A stretch of DNA of 64,000 nt from Streptomyces sp. ITFR-21 (GTDB lineage Bacteria; Actinomycetota; Actinomycetes; Streptomycetales; Streptomycetaceae): positions 6,298,001-6,362,000 of the forward strand of contig NZ_CP134605.1 of the NCBI RefSeq assembly GCF_031844685.1, written 5' to 3'. How positions within the stretch are numbered: position 1 is the first letter of the stretch; the number at the start of each line of letters is the position of its first letter. Positions 25,161 through 33,968 of this stretch are shown here, piece after piece. The notes beneath the pieces are model-generated. The model did no database searches. It was not told the origin of the DNA and saw only the letters and a program-made list of their open reading frames with translations. Made by a program: the position numbers and the translations under genes.

Positions 25161-25679
25161 GCTGACACCCCCAGGAGCGCGGCCCGCCCGAACCGTCGCC
25201 CGCGCCGCGCCGGCCGTTCCCCGGCACCGCCCGCCCCGGCGCCGGGACCACCCGCCGGCACCCTGCCCGACCTGTTGAAAAGCCGCCTGAGCGGGTCGGC
25301 GGGGATCCGCCGCCGCGCCAACCCGAACCTTTCGGTACGTACCACTCGCGCCGCGGACGTCGAGCCTGGCCCGCCCGGCGGATCCCGCGCACTGTTGCCT
25401 GAGGCGAAAGGGCGGGACGGGCGCGGGGGGCGCCCGGTCGCAGGGCAGGGCAGGCGGTGCCGGAGGTGCTGGGACTCGGCCACTGGCAGGCCGGCGCTAT
25501 GTGGCGGACGGGCTCACCGAGAGCGGGGCGGCCGTGGTCCGCCGCGCCCGCCGCGGCGGCACCGCCGGAGGAGGGACTTTTGGAAGGGGGCGGACGGGGC
25601 AACCGCCCTGAAGGACGGGAATCGCCGAGCGGGTGTTCGAGTGACATCCCCAGCAGCCGTCCGACGGAAGGAAGTTCCC
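25161..25679. other. 519-bp intergenic region upstream of the 24-residue peptide gene
   Basis: I see no supported gene here. The stretch likely contains the promoter of the small membrane peptide, but no clear -35/-10 pair was identified. Short reading frames lack start sites and family resemblance. Confidence 0.45.
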
Positions 25680-25754
25680 ATGTACATCGGTCTCGGCACC
25701 ATCGTTCTCGTCATCGTCATCGTGGCCGTCGTGATGATGCTGCGGCGCGGCTGA
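25680..25754 (+). CDS. 24-residue single-helix membrane peptide
   Basis: A very short gene: ATG at 25680 preceded at good spacing by GGAAGGAAG, ending at TGA 25752-25754. The product is MYIGLG followed by a hydrophobic helix of about 14 residues (TIVLVIVIVAVVMM) and a basic LRRG end, consistent with one membrane span with a cytoplasmic tail. Very small hydrophobic proteins of this form are common in streptomycetes and often stress-induced, but I cannot tie this one to a named family. The strong ribosome site and the proteinlike design are the support. Confidence 0.65.
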   Translation: MYIGLGTIVLVIVIVAVVMMLRRG

Positions 25755-26396
25755 CCGGCGGGGGCGTGCGGCCCCGCCGGCCGCACCCCGCCCCGCCCGC
25801 ACCGCGCCGACCGCGCGCCTGCGCCCTGTTGAGGACGATCTCCTCCGGCGGCCGGCGCCGACCGAGCCGGCCGGCAGGGAACCCGCGAACGGCGGCGTGG
25901 CACCGGGTCCCGGGTGCGCCGCCGCGAAGAGCCCGCGGCTGAGCCGTACGTCCACGCGCGCCGGCCTCTCGCCGCGGCCACTGCCGCCGCCCGCCCTCCA
26001 CGGCTACCGAGCAGGCCGAGGGCCCCCGCCCAGCTTCCGCGGACTCCGCCCCGACCGCGCTTCCGCGTCTCCACCGGGTCCCCGGCCCCGGCCCGGCCTC
26101 CTACCGAGCCGAGCGTCCTGCGCCACCCTCCGTGCCCGCCGCGCCGCAGGTCCGGTTTTGCCGGCCGAGCCCGGCCCGCTTCCCCCGCCGCCGGCCGAGC
26201 CCGCCCCGCCCCGCTTCGCCGCCGTCGGCCGCCGCCCGGCCAGCCGCCGCGGGTCGGCCCCGCTTCCCCCACGGGCACCATTTGTGCCCTGTACACCAGC
26301 CTTCTCGGGACAGCTCAGCAAAACCACTCCCGCTCTTCTTGCGGGCGGAATTCCAGCCCACCGGGGAGAGGCTCCGACCGGCCCATCAACGGTGTT
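25755..26396. other. 642-bp intergenic region, no supported gene
   Basis: Very G+C-rich from 25755 to about 26300, with only proline/arginine/alanine-rich chance frames. GC falls from about 26300 onward, where control sequences of the catabolic block begin. No RNA gene or repeat recognised. Confidence 0.45.
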
Positions 26397-26414
26397 TGTT
26401 CCACTGGTGGAACA
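26397..26414 (+). promoter_or_regulatory. 18-bp perfect palindrome, likely IclR operator
   Basis: TGTTCCACTGGTGGAACA is fully symmetrical and lies 117 bp before the IclR start. A TTGACA hexamer follows at 26463-26468 with a loose GACTCT -10 at 26487-26492. IclR-family proteins bind such palindromes, so this is the probable control point for the regulator and perhaps for the 21-kb block behind it. Confidence 0.6.
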
Positions 26415-26530
26415 GTGTCGGCGCGACTTTCCGCTCCGGTCGGGTTCACCCGGTCCGCAGTCTTGACACATGGCTGAAACCGGATGGACTCTGGCTCTAC
26501 TTGTCCCACTGGAGGACCGGAGTACCACAT

Positions 26531-27316
26531 ATGGAACAGGGCCACAGCCCGTCCGTCGACTCGGCGTCCCGAATCCTGAAGCTGCTCTCGCGTTACAGAA
26601 CGGCGCACGCATCGCTCACCCAGATATGCACCGAACTGCAACTTCCGAAATCCAGCTGCTCGCGTATTCTCAGGACGCTGGAATCGCACGGGCTGCTCAG
26701 ATACGACTCGCTGACGCATCTGTACTCCCTCGGTCCGTACGCCATCGTGCTCGGCGCGCGGGCCGAGGAGAACACGGACTACTTCGCGGACCTGAAACCG
26801 GTCATGCGCGAGGCCGCCGAGCGGACGAACATGACCGCGGCCTGGATCCAGCAGGTGGACGCACGGCGGATGATGTACGTCGCCAAGCACGAGGGCGCGG
26901 CCCTGCACCGGGTGACCATCTCCATCGGCAACCGCTTCCCGATCACCGAGGTCTCCTACGGCCAGTGGGTGGTGGCCTTCGCCGACCAGGCACAACGCCA
27001 GTGTTTACTGGGCGGCGGGCTGCGCGCGATGACGCCGGCCACCATCACGGACACCGAGCTGTACCGCGAGCACCTGGAGCGGATCCAGGAGGCGGGCGTG
27101 CTGGTCAGCCGGGGCGAGTACGTCCCCGGGGTGTGCGCCGTCTCCTGCCCGGTCCTCAATCCGCGCGGCGAACTGCTCGGCGTGCTCGCGGTACTCGGGC
27201 TGATGCCCACGATGACGGAGTCCGACTATTCCCTGGCCATCAAGGTGATGGTCGAGATCGGCGCCCGCACCCAATTCCACCCGGACCACAGGGCCCGGAC
27301 CGAGCGGACCCACTGA
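26531..27316 (+). CDS. IclR family transcriptional regulator
   Basis: A 261-residue regulator of normal IclR length. Winged helix-turn-helix at about residues 10-65 (SLTQICTELQLPKSSCSRIL) and a ligand-binding GAF-like IclR domain at about 75-250 (VSYGQWVVAFAD, EYVPGVCAVSCPVLNPRGEL). It starts at ATG 26531 with GGAG a few bases upstream. First gene of a 21-gene codirectional block for acyl-CoA metabolism and ABC uptake, whose next gene begins 57 bp later. IclR proteins in such settings respond to the pathway substrate or an early intermediate, as activators or repressors. A perfect palindrome upstream suggests autoregulation. Confidence 0.92.
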   Translation: MEQGHSPSVDSASRILKLLSRYRTAHASLTQICTELQLPKSSCSRILRTLESHGLLRYDSLTHLYSLGPYAIVLGARAEENTDYFADLKPVMREAAERTNMTAAWIQQVDARRMMYVAKHEGAALHRVTISIGNRFPITEVSYGQWVVAFADQAQRQCLLGGGLRAMTPATITDTELYREHLERIQEAGVLVSRGEYVPGVCAVSCPVLNPRGELLGVLAVLGLMPTMTESDYSLAIKVMVEIGARTQFHPDHRARTERTH

Positions 27317-27373
27317 ACCGGCGGCGGTCGCCTCCGCCGAATTCCCGCACAGGACAGGGAGGAGTAATCAGCA

Positions 27374-28174
27374 ATGGCAGAAACCGTTGTCTACCGGCGT
27401 GACGGCCGTATCGGCCTGATCGGACTCAACCGCCCCGAGAAACTGAACGCCATCAATGGCCAACTCATCGCCGACTACCATGCCGCACTGGATGAGTTCA
27501 CCCGGGACGAAGAAGCCCGGGTGGGAATCCTGTACGGCGAGGGGCGCGCTTTCTGCGTCGGAATGGACCTCAGTCCCGACGGCGGTTACGTCCGCGCCGA
27601 CGCCGCCGAAGACCGCACCCACATCGAGGAGTTGGCGAAGGGCTGGCTGCGGCTGTGGGACTGTCCGAAGCCGATTATCGCCCAGGTCCACGGCTATTGT
27701 TTCGCCGGCGGAACACAGCTCCCGGTCTGCTGCGACGTCGTCGCGGTGGCCGAGGAGACCCGGCTCGGCTGGCCCAAGATGCCGGTCGGCGCGGGCTGGA
27801 TCTCGCCCATGTGGAGTTTCCTGGTCGGGACGCAGCGCGCGAAGCTCATGTCGTACCAGGTGGGCAGCACCATCACCGGCCGGGAGGCGTACGAGTGGGG
27901 CTACGCGGGACTGGTCTTCCCGCAGGACCGGCTCGCCGAGGAGGTCCGCAAGATCGCCGAGAACATGGCGAAGCTGCCCTCGGACATGCTGCGGATCAAG
28001 AAGTACGCCAACAACCGGGTGCTCGAAGGGCAGGGGTTCAGGACCGCGGTGCTGGCCGGCGCCGAGTGGGACGCCGTCGCGCACACCACGCGGACGGTGG
28101 CGGACGCCCGCGGCTGGATCAAGGAGCACACCCTCAAAGGCGCGATAGCCAAGTTCGCCCGGGAGGGAATGTGA
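27374..28174 (+). CDS. enoyl-CoA hydratase/isomerase (crotonase) family protein
   Basis: A 266-residue crotonase-fold protein. The oxyanion-hole segments are visible: GRAFCVGMDL near residue 60 and CFAGGTQLPVCCD near 115. Both glutamates used by classical enoyl-CoA hydratases appear substituted: the usual GGGxEL reads GGTQL and the PE position reads GWPKMPVG. A simple hydration is therefore doubtful; isomerase, hydrolase, C-C lyase or another crotonase reaction is more likely. GGGAGGAG precedes the ATG. The stop overlaps the GTG of the next acyl-CoA dehydrogenase, so they are translationally coupled. Confidence 0.88.
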   Translation: MAETVVYRRDGRIGLIGLNRPEKLNAINGQLIADYHAALDEFTRDEEARVGILYGEGRAFCVGMDLSPDGGYVRADAAEDRTHIEELAKGWLRLWDCPKPIIAQVHGYCFAGGTQLPVCCDVVAVAEETRLGWPKMPVGAGWISPMWSFLVGTQRAKLMSYQVGSTITGREAYEWGYAGLVFPQDRLAEEVRKIAENMAKLPSDMLRIKKYANNRVLEGQGFRTAVLAGAEWDAVAHTTRTVADARGWIKEHTLKGAIAKFAREGM

Positions 28175-29343
28175 ACGCCGTCCAGGAATCCCCCGGGGCC
28201 GAGCGGCTCGCGTACTTCACCCCGCCGGACACCTTGCAGCGCCGTGCGGCGCTGGCGTCGATGCTGACCCGTGAGCTGGACTTCGACAACGTCCGGCCGC
28301 AGCTGCTCGGCGACCAGCCGTACGACACAAGGCTGTGGAAGACCCTGATCGGCGAGGTCGGGCTGGGCGGAGTCCTGGCACCCGAGTCGGCCGGTGGACT
28401 CCAACTCCGGTTCGAGGATTTCGCGACGACCACCGCCGAACTCGGCCGGCGGCTGTACCCCGGCCCGCACTTCGGCAGCGTCACGCTGGCGCTCGGCGCG
28501 CTGACACCGCTGCTGGAGACGGCGGCCGGTGAGCGGCCGGCGGCCGGGACCGTACCGGAGCTCGCCGCCTCGGTCGTCTCCGGGGACGTAATCGCCGCCC
28601 TCGCCTTCATGGACGACGCCGGCTCCTGGCCACCCGACGGCGCCGGCGTCACCGCGGCCCGCGGTCCGGACGGCGGATGGACGCTCACCGGCACCCGCGG
28701 CCTGGTGGTCAACGCCTCCCAGGCCGGCACCCTCGTCGTACTGGCCGACGCCGACGGGGAGCCCGCGCTCCTCGCGGTAAACACCTCCGCCGCGCGGCTC
28801 ACCGACCTCGACAGCATCGACCCGACCCGCCCGCTGGCCCGGGTCGCCCTCGACGCCGCCCCGGGCGTCCTGCTCGCCTCCGGCCCGCAGGCGGTCCGCG
28901 CCGTCGAGCACGCCGTCACCGTGGCCCGCGTCGCCATCGCCGCCGAGGCCGTCGGCGGCGCGGAGGCCGCCCTGCACGAAGCGGTCGACTACTCCCTGCA
29001 ACGCCGCCAGTTCAACCGGCCCATCGGCGGCTTCCAGTCGATCAAGCACCTGTGCGCCGACGGGCTGATCGCCACCCAGGCGGCCATCGCCGCGCTCTCC
29101 TACGCCACCTGGGCGCTGGACGACGGCTCGGCGGAGGCGCCCGCCGCGCTCCTGGCGGCCAAGATCGCCGCCACCGACACCTACCTCAAGGTCGCCGCCG
29201 ACTGCATCCACATCCATGGGACGTACGGCTACACGCGCGACCTCGTGAGCCAGTGCCACTACCGGCGGGCCAAGTGGCTCTCGCTGTTCCTCGGGACGAA
29301 CAGCGAAGACCGCCGCCGCCTGGCCGCACTGCTGGAGGTCTGA
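28171..29343 (+). CDS. acyl-CoA dehydrogenase (first of an adjacent pair)
   Basis: A 390-residue FAD-dependent acyl-CoA dehydrogenase-fold protein starting at GTG 28171, overlapping the crotonase stop. The C-terminal helical domain shows YSLQRRQFNRPIGGFQSIKH and HIHGTYGYTRDL, but the N-terminal middle domain is weakly conserved and the usual YEGT-type catalytic Glu region reads LFLGTNSEDRR. It ends 3 bp before a second dehydrogenase. Side-by-side unlike subunits of this kind form alpha2-beta2 enzymes in actinobacterial steroid side-chain degradation, where the active site is shared. This may be the non-canonical partner subunit. Confidence 0.88.
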   Translation: MNAVQESPGAERLAYFTPPDTLQRRAALASMLTRELDFDNVRPQLLGDQPYDTRLWKTLIGEVGLGGVLAPESAGGLQLRFEDFATTTAELGRRLYPGPHFGSVTLALGALTPLLETAAGERPAAGTVPELAASVVSGDVIAALAFMDDAGSWPPDGAGVTAARGPDGGWTLTGTRGLVVNASQAGTLVVLADADGEPALLAVNTSAARLTDLDSIDPTRPLARVALDAAPGVLLASGPQAVRAVEHAVTVARVAIAAEAVGGAEAALHEAVDYSLQRRQFNRPIGGFQSIKHLCADGLIATQAAIAALSYATWALDDGSAEAPAALLAAKIAATDTYLKVAADCIHIHGTYGYTRDLVSQCHYRRAKWLSLFLGTNSEDRRRLAALLEV

Positions 29344-29346
29344 CCG

Positions 29347-30528
29347 ATGACCGAGCCGCACCCGCTCACCACGCACGGCGCCCGGCCGCGCGGCGAGTCC
29401 ACCACCTTGTTCAACGTCCGCCTGCCCGGCGACGACGACCCCCGCCGGCAGGCCGTGCGCCGCTGGCTCCAGGAGCACCCGCGGCCGAGCGGCCCCGAAC
29501 TGCTCGACGCCGGCTACATGGTCCCGCACTGGCCGCGGCCGTGGGGCATCGACGCCTCCGGCGGCCACGTACTGGTCATCGACGAGGAGCTGCGCCGGGC
29601 CGGCGTCACCCGCCCCGACTTCCCGCTGTCCCGCGGCTACGTGGGTCCGCTGGTGCTCGAAGTCGGCACCCCGGCGCAGATCGACCGCTACCTGCGCCCG
29701 ATGCTGACCGGCGAGGAGGTCTGGTGCCAGCTGTTCAGCGAGCCGGAGGCCGGCTCCGACCTCGCCTCCCTCACCACCCGGGCCGAACGGGACGGCACCG
29801 ACTACGTGGTCAACGGCACCAAGATCTGGACCACTCACGGCCACCTGTCCCAGTACGGCCTGCTGCTGGCCCGCACCAGCGCCGAGGGCGCCAAGCACCA
29901 GGGCATCTCGGTCTTCATCTGCCCGATGGACCACCCCGCGGTGACGCTGCACCCCATCCACAACATGGAGGGGGAGCACAAATGGAACATGGTCTACTTC
30001 AACGACCTGCGGCTGCCCGCGGAGAACCTGCTCGGTGTGGAGAACGACGGCTGGCCGATGGCCCGCCGGGTGCTGGCCAATGAGCGGATGCAGATGTCGA
30101 GCCTGGACGGGCTCGCCTGGGGGCACGGGCCGTCGTACACCGACCTGCTCCGCTACGCCCGCGCCGCGTACGGCGGGAAGCCGCTGCCCGACGACCTCAG
30201 GCAGCGGATCACCGACGGCTACACGCAGGCGCTGTCGCTGCACGTGATGCGCGTCCAGGCGCTCGGCCGGGTCGGGTACCGGCCGGAGACCGGCGTCGTG
30301 CCCGAGGTCCGCAGGACGCTCGCCGACGACCACGGGCAGCGGATGCTCGAACTCTGGCGTGACCTGCACGGAGCCGCCGGCGTGGTCCTCGCGCCCGGCG
30401 ACGACCCGGCCGGGCTGCCCTTCGCCGAGAACTACTTCTACGCCCGCGCCCTGACGATCGGCGGCGGCACGGCCCAGATCCAGCGCAACGTCCTGGCCGA
30501 GCGGGTCCTCGGCATGCCCCGCGGCTGA
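29347..30528 (+). CDS. acyl-CoA dehydrogenase (second of an adjacent pair)
   Basis: A 393-residue acyl-CoA dehydrogenase. The middle domain is canonical: WCQLFSEPEAGSDLASL near residue 125-141 and VNGTKIWTTHGH near 158, which contact FAD and substrate. The C-terminus reads TIGGGTAQIQRNVLAERVLG, with Gly where many family members have the catalytic Glu of YEGT. It follows its partner by 3 bp. The pair probably introduces a double bond into a CoA-linked side chain. Codirectional with the ABC transporter genes that follow after 90 bp. Confidence 0.9.
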   Translation: MTEPHPLTTHGARPRGESTTLFNVRLPGDDDPRRQAVRRWLQEHPRPSGPELLDAGYMVPHWPRPWGIDASGGHVLVIDEELRRAGVTRPDFPLSRGYVGPLVLEVGTPAQIDRYLRPMLTGEEVWCQLFSEPEAGSDLASLTTRAERDGTDYVVNGTKIWTTHGHLSQYGLLLARTSAEGAKHQGISVFICPMDHPAVTLHPIHNMEGEHKWNMVYFNDLRLPAENLLGVENDGWPMARRVLANERMQMSSLDGLAWGHGPSYTDLLRYARAAYGGKPLPDDLRQRITDGYTQALSLHVMRVQALGRVGYRPETGVVPEVRRTLADDHGQRMLELWRDLHGAAGVVLAPGDDPAGLPFAENYFYARALTIGGGTAQIQRNVLAERVLGMPRG

Positions 30529-30618
30529 CCCGCCGCCCGGCCCGCCCCGCCGGTGCCCCGCGGCACACCACACGCAGCCCAGCACACCCACCTGTCAACG
30601 TCGCTAGGGGATGAGCAG

Positions 30619-31929
30619 ATGAACACAACCATGCGCGGACGCGTCGGCCCACGGTCCAGACGCAGCCGCCTGATGTACACGGTGGCGGCCCCGGCGCTGG
30701 CCCTCGTGGTCCTCACCGCGTGCGGCGGCTCCGGGTCCGGCTCCGGGTCCGGCTCCGCCAGCAGCTCCGGTTCGGGCGGCGGATCCGGCACCATACCGCT
30801 CGGCCTGGTCGCTCCCAGGTCCGGCTCACTCGCGGAGTTCGGCACCAACCTGGACCAGGGCGCGCAGATCGCCGTCGACGAGATCAACGCCAAGGGCGGG
30901 GTGCTCGGCAAGAAGCTGTCCATCGACTGGCGCGACGACCAGAGCACCGCCCCCGGCATGACCTCCGCGGTCCGCTCGCTGGCGTCGGCCGGACACAAGC
31001 TGATGTTCGGCTTCACCAACAGCGCCGCCTGTCTGTCCGCGCTGCCGATCGCCGACTCGCTCGGCGCCTCGATGGTCGGCGTCTGCGCCGCCGCCGGCCT
31101 GACCGGCCCGGACCGCGTCGCCAAGAACTACTACAACATCTCCAACACCACCCACGCGTACGCAGTGGCGGAGGCGCAGGTCATCGCCAAGAAGGTGCCG
31201 ACGGCCTCCGACTGGTACGAGTTCGGCTTCGACTACGTCACGGGACACGACGAGGCGGACAGCTTCTTCGGCGAACTCAAGGCGCAAGGCCAGCAGTTCA
31301 CCCTCAAGGGGTCCACCTATGTGCCGCTGCTCCAGCAGGACTACACCACGCAGGTCAACGCCCTCGCGCAGAAGCTGACCCCGGCCGGCGCCGACCACCG
31401 CGCGCTGTTCCTGGGCACCTACGGCGCCGGCACCATCGCCTTCATGCAGGAGGCCCGGCAGGTCGGCCTGCTGAAGGACTTCTCCACCATCGTCACCGGC
31501 GGCAACTACTGGTCCAGCGCGACCACTCTCAAGGAGAACGCGCCGCAGGCGTGGAACGCGTACGACTTCTACTACGACATGCCGGGCAACACCCCCGCCG
31601 CCGCGACCTTCGTCGCGTCGTTCCAGGCGAAGTTCCACAAGCTGCCGTTCTCCTGGAACTCCGAGGGCTACCAGAGCGTGTACGCCTACGCCTCGGCGAT
31701 CAAGGCGGCCGGCTCCGCCGACGCCGCGAAGGTGACGGCCGCGCTCGCCGACGTGAAGGTCGACGGACTGACCGGCACCTACGGCTTCGACCCCACCACG
31801 CACACCCCCAACCAGGCCATCGCGGTGACCCTCACCGGCGGCGACAAGTCCGCCCCCGAAGGCGTCAAGCTGCTCGACTCCGCCCTCGTCCCGGCCGCCA
31901 CGTACAACGACCCGAAGGCGAAGCTCTGA
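30619..31929 (+). CDS. ABC transporter substrate-binding lipoprotein, branched-chain amino acid (LivK) type
   Basis: A 436-residue exported lipoprotein. The signal peptide ends at a VLTAC lipobox (Cys about residue 35), followed by a Gly/Ser-rich flexible tether and a type I periplasmic-binding fold (IPLGLVAPRSGSLAEFG, then VDEINAKGGVLGKK). This subfamily (Peripla_BP_6) binds not only amino acids but aromatic and alicyclic acids, amides and urea. Here the surrounding CoA-catabolic genes argue for a carboxylic acid. AGGGG lies upstream of the ATG. A stem-loop after the stop probably gives this gene more transcript than the permeases. Confidence 0.92.
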   Translation: MNTTMRGRVGPRSRRSRLMYTVAAPALALVVLTACGGSGSGSGSGSASSSGSGGGSGTIPLGLVAPRSGSLAEFGTNLDQGAQIAVDEINAKGGVLGKKLSIDWRDDQSTAPGMTSAVRSLASAGHKLMFGFTNSAACLSALPIADSLGASMVGVCAAAGLTGPDRVAKNYYNISNTTHAYAVAEAQVIAKKVPTASDWYEFGFDYVTGHDEADSFFGELKAQGQQFTLKGSTYVPLLQQDYTTQVNALAQKLTPAGADHRALFLGTYGAGTIAFMQEARQVGLLKDFSTIVTGGNYWSSATTLKENAPQAWNAYDFYYDMPGNTPAAATFVASFQAKFHKLPFSWNSEGYQSVYAYASAIKAAGSADAAKVTAALADVKVDGLTGTYGFDPTTHTPNQAIAVTLTGGDKSAPEGVKLLDSALVPAATYNDPKAKL

Positions 31930-31943
31930 CCCGGTAGCCGGTC

Positions 31944-31974
31944 TCCACGGCGACGCCCGCGACGCCGCCGTGGA
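31944..31974 (+). terminator. stem-loop between binding-protein and permease genes
   Basis: TCCACGGCG (31944-31952) pairs with CGCCGTGGA (31966-31974) around a 13-nt loop, 14 nt after the binding-protein stop. Such structures typically cause partial termination or stabilise the upstream message so that the binding protein is made in excess over the membrane subunits. Confidence 0.5.
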
Positions 31975-32034
31975 CCCCGGGCCCGGAGTTCGAGCAAATC
32001 CTGATCGGGTCCTGACACGAGAGGAGGTGGATCG

Positions 32035-32901
32035 GTGTCCACCCTCGTCGGAGCACTGCTGAACGGCATCCTGACCGCGGTACCCATCTTCCTGGTGGCG
32101 AGCGGGCTGACCATCGTCTACGGGACGATGCGGGTGCTGAACTTCGCCCACGGAGCCCTGTTCATGGTGGGCGCGTTCCTGCTCAGCCAGTTTCTCGGGG
32201 CGAAAGCGGTGAGCTGGTACGCCTTCCTGCTCGCCGCCCTGCTCTGCGGACTGTGCGTCGCGGTTCTGGCGGCCGTCATCGAGGTGGGGGTGTTCCGGCG
32301 GCTGTACGCCAAACCCCACATCGTCGGGCTGCTCGCCTCCTTCGCCATCCTGTTCGCCGCCCAGGGCGCCGCCCAGCTCATCTGGGGCCTGGTGCCGCTG
32401 TCCCAGCAGCCGCCCAGGGGCGTCACCGGACCGGTGCACCTGCTCGGCACGGTGATCAGCCGCTACAGCATCGCCGAAGCCGTCGTCGGCGCCGTCGTCG
32501 CGGTCGGGCTGTGGCTGCTGCTCAAACGCAGCCGGCTGGGCCGCCTGCTGCGCGCGGTCGCCGACGACCGGGAGATGGCCGAGGCGCTCGGCATCCGGGC
32601 CGACCGGATGGGGCTGACCGCCTTCGCGCTCAGCGGCTTCCTGGCCGGGATCGCCGGCAGCCTGCTCGCGCCCGTCTCGTCCATCGACATCTCGCTGGCG
32701 CAGACGTACCTGATCCTGAGCTTCGCCGTGATCATCCTCGGCCGGCCCGGTTCACTGCGCGGCGCACTCCTCGCCGCCCTCGGGCTCGGCGTCTTCAACA
32801 GCCTGCTCTCCAGCTACGTGCCGGACCTGCTGGCCTTCGGCACGTACATCGGCCTCGCCGCGGGCCTGCTCATCCGACGCAGAGAGGCGATCACGGCATG
32901 A
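32035..32901 (+). CDS. branched-chain amino acid-type ABC transporter permease (LivH-like)
   Basis: A 288-residue permease with about eight hydrophobic segments. LivH hallmarks include LTIVYGTMRVLNFAHGALFMVG at residues about 23-44 (given here as family landmark region), ALGIRADRMGLTAFALSG and ILGRPGSLRGALLAALGLG. GTG start at 32035 with AGAGGAGG upstream. Its stop overlaps the next permease start (ATGA). It forms one half of the heterodimeric membrane channel for the Liv-type importer encoded by the five genes 30619-35534. Confidence 0.92.
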   Translation: MSTLVGALLNGILTAVPIFLVASGLTIVYGTMRVLNFAHGALFMVGAFLLSQFLGAKAVSWYAFLLAALLCGLCVAVLAAVIEVGVFRRLYAKPHIVGLLASFAILFAAQGAAQLIWGLVPLSQQPPRGVTGPVHLLGTVISRYSIAEAVVGAVVAVGLWLLLKRSRLGRLLRAVADDREMAEALGIRADRMGLTAFALSGFLAGIAGSLLAPVSSIDISLAQTYLILSFAVIILGRPGSLRGALLAALGLGVFNSLLSSYVPDLLAFGTYIGLAAGLLIRRREAITA

Positions 32902-33968
32902 AGAAGCACATGACGCCGGTCCGCCCGGCGCGGGTCCGCCCCGCACCGCGGCCGCCCGGCCACCGCGGCCGCTGGACCCGGCCCGCGCTCACCGCGACCC
33001 CGCTGGTGTGCTGCGTGCTGCTGGCACTGGTGCTCTACCAGGGGCGTAGCTCCTCCGGCCTGTTCGTCTGGGAGATCGCCGCCACCTACGTGCTGTTCGC
33101 GGCCGGCACCAAGTTCGTCTTCGCCGTCGCCGGGGTGTTCACCTTCGGCCAGGCGGCGGCCTTCGGCACCGGCGCGTACACCGTCGCGCTGCTCGGCCGG
33201 ATCCCCGTCAGCGGCCTGCAGGCGGTGCTGCTCGCCGGCTGCGCGGCGGCCCTGGTCTGCCTGGCGGTGTCCACCGCGATGCTGCGCACCACCGGAATCG
33301 GCTTCGCCATGGTGACCCTCGCCAGCGGCCAGGTACTGAACCAGCTCACCTACAAGGTGCACACCTTCGGCGGCGAGAACGGCCTGCCCGGGATCGTCCC
33401 CGGCCGGCTCTTCGGCCTCGACCTGACACTCCAGCGGCACCTGTGGTGGTATGTCTTCCTCGTCGTCGGCGTCTGCCTGGCCCTGCTCGCGGCCCTGGAG
33501 CGCAGCCAGTTCGGCGCCACCCTGCGCGGCCTGCGGGACAACCCGGTACTGGCCGAGGCCACCGGCGTCCCGGTGGTGCGGGCCCGGATGACCGCCTTCG
33601 CGGTGGCCGGCTTCTTCGGCGGCGTGGCCGGCGGGCTGCTGGCCCAGGTCCAGCTGAGCGTCACCCCCGACCTGCTGGACTTCAGCGTCTCGGGAACCGT
33701 GATCGTGATGTGCCTGCTCGGCGGCACCCCCTGGTTCGTCGGCGCGCCGCTCGGCGCGGTGATCTACATCTGGGGCCAGCAGCGCCTGGCCGACGGCGGC
33801 CAGAACGTCCTGCTCTGGACCGGGCTCGCCTTCCTCGCCGTGGTGCTGTTCGCCCCCGACGGCCTGACCGGCCTCGCCGTCCAAGGGGCCCGCGGCGCCG
33901 GCGCGCGCCGGGACCGGCGCGGGCGCCCGCGACAGCCCCGCGACGACGCGGAAGGGGACCCGTCATGA
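32898..33968 (+). CDS. branched-chain amino acid-type ABC transporter permease (LivM-like)
   Basis: A 356-residue permease with a basic N-terminal extension of about 30 residues and roughly nine hydrophobic helices. LivM landmarks include FGQAAAFGTGAYTVALLG, the cytoplasmic coupling segment LRGLRDNPVLAEATGVPV and MTAFAVAGFFGGVAGGLLAQ. ATG 32898 overlaps the LivH stop and its own stop overlaps the first ATPase gene, as in tightly coupled operons. The C-terminus carries an Arg/Gly-rich tail of about 25 residues that is not part of the fold. Confidence 0.92.
   Translation: MKKHMTPVRPARVRPAPRPPGHRGRWTRPALTATPLVCCVLLALVLYQGRSSSGLFVWEIAATYVLFAAGTKFVFAVAGVFTFGQAAAFGTGAYTVALLGRIPVSGLQAVLLAGCAAALVCLAVSTAMLRTTGIGFAMVTLASGQVLNQLTYKVHTFGGENGLPGIVPGRLFGLDLTLQRHLWWYVFLVVGVCLALLAALERSQFGATLRGLRDNPVLAEATGVPVVRARMTAFAVAGFFGGVAGGLLAQVQLSVTPDLLDFSVSGTVIVMCLLGGTPWFVGAPLGAVIYIWGQQRLADGGQNVLLWTGLAFLAVVLFAPDGLTGLAVQGARGAGARRDRRGRPRQPRDDAEGDPS

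Noticed and set aside
26465-27402. Alternative plus-strand frame overlapping the IclR gene and starting at ATG 26470
   Set aside because: It is rich in Arg/Gly/Pro without a fold, whereas the IclR frame shows a complete winged helix and ligand domain.
27901-30591. An 896-codon minus-strand open frame opposite the acyl-CoA dehydrogenase pair
   Set aside because: Shadow of well-supported genes; the similar long frames at 17586-19922 and 2616-4517 are rejected for the same reason.
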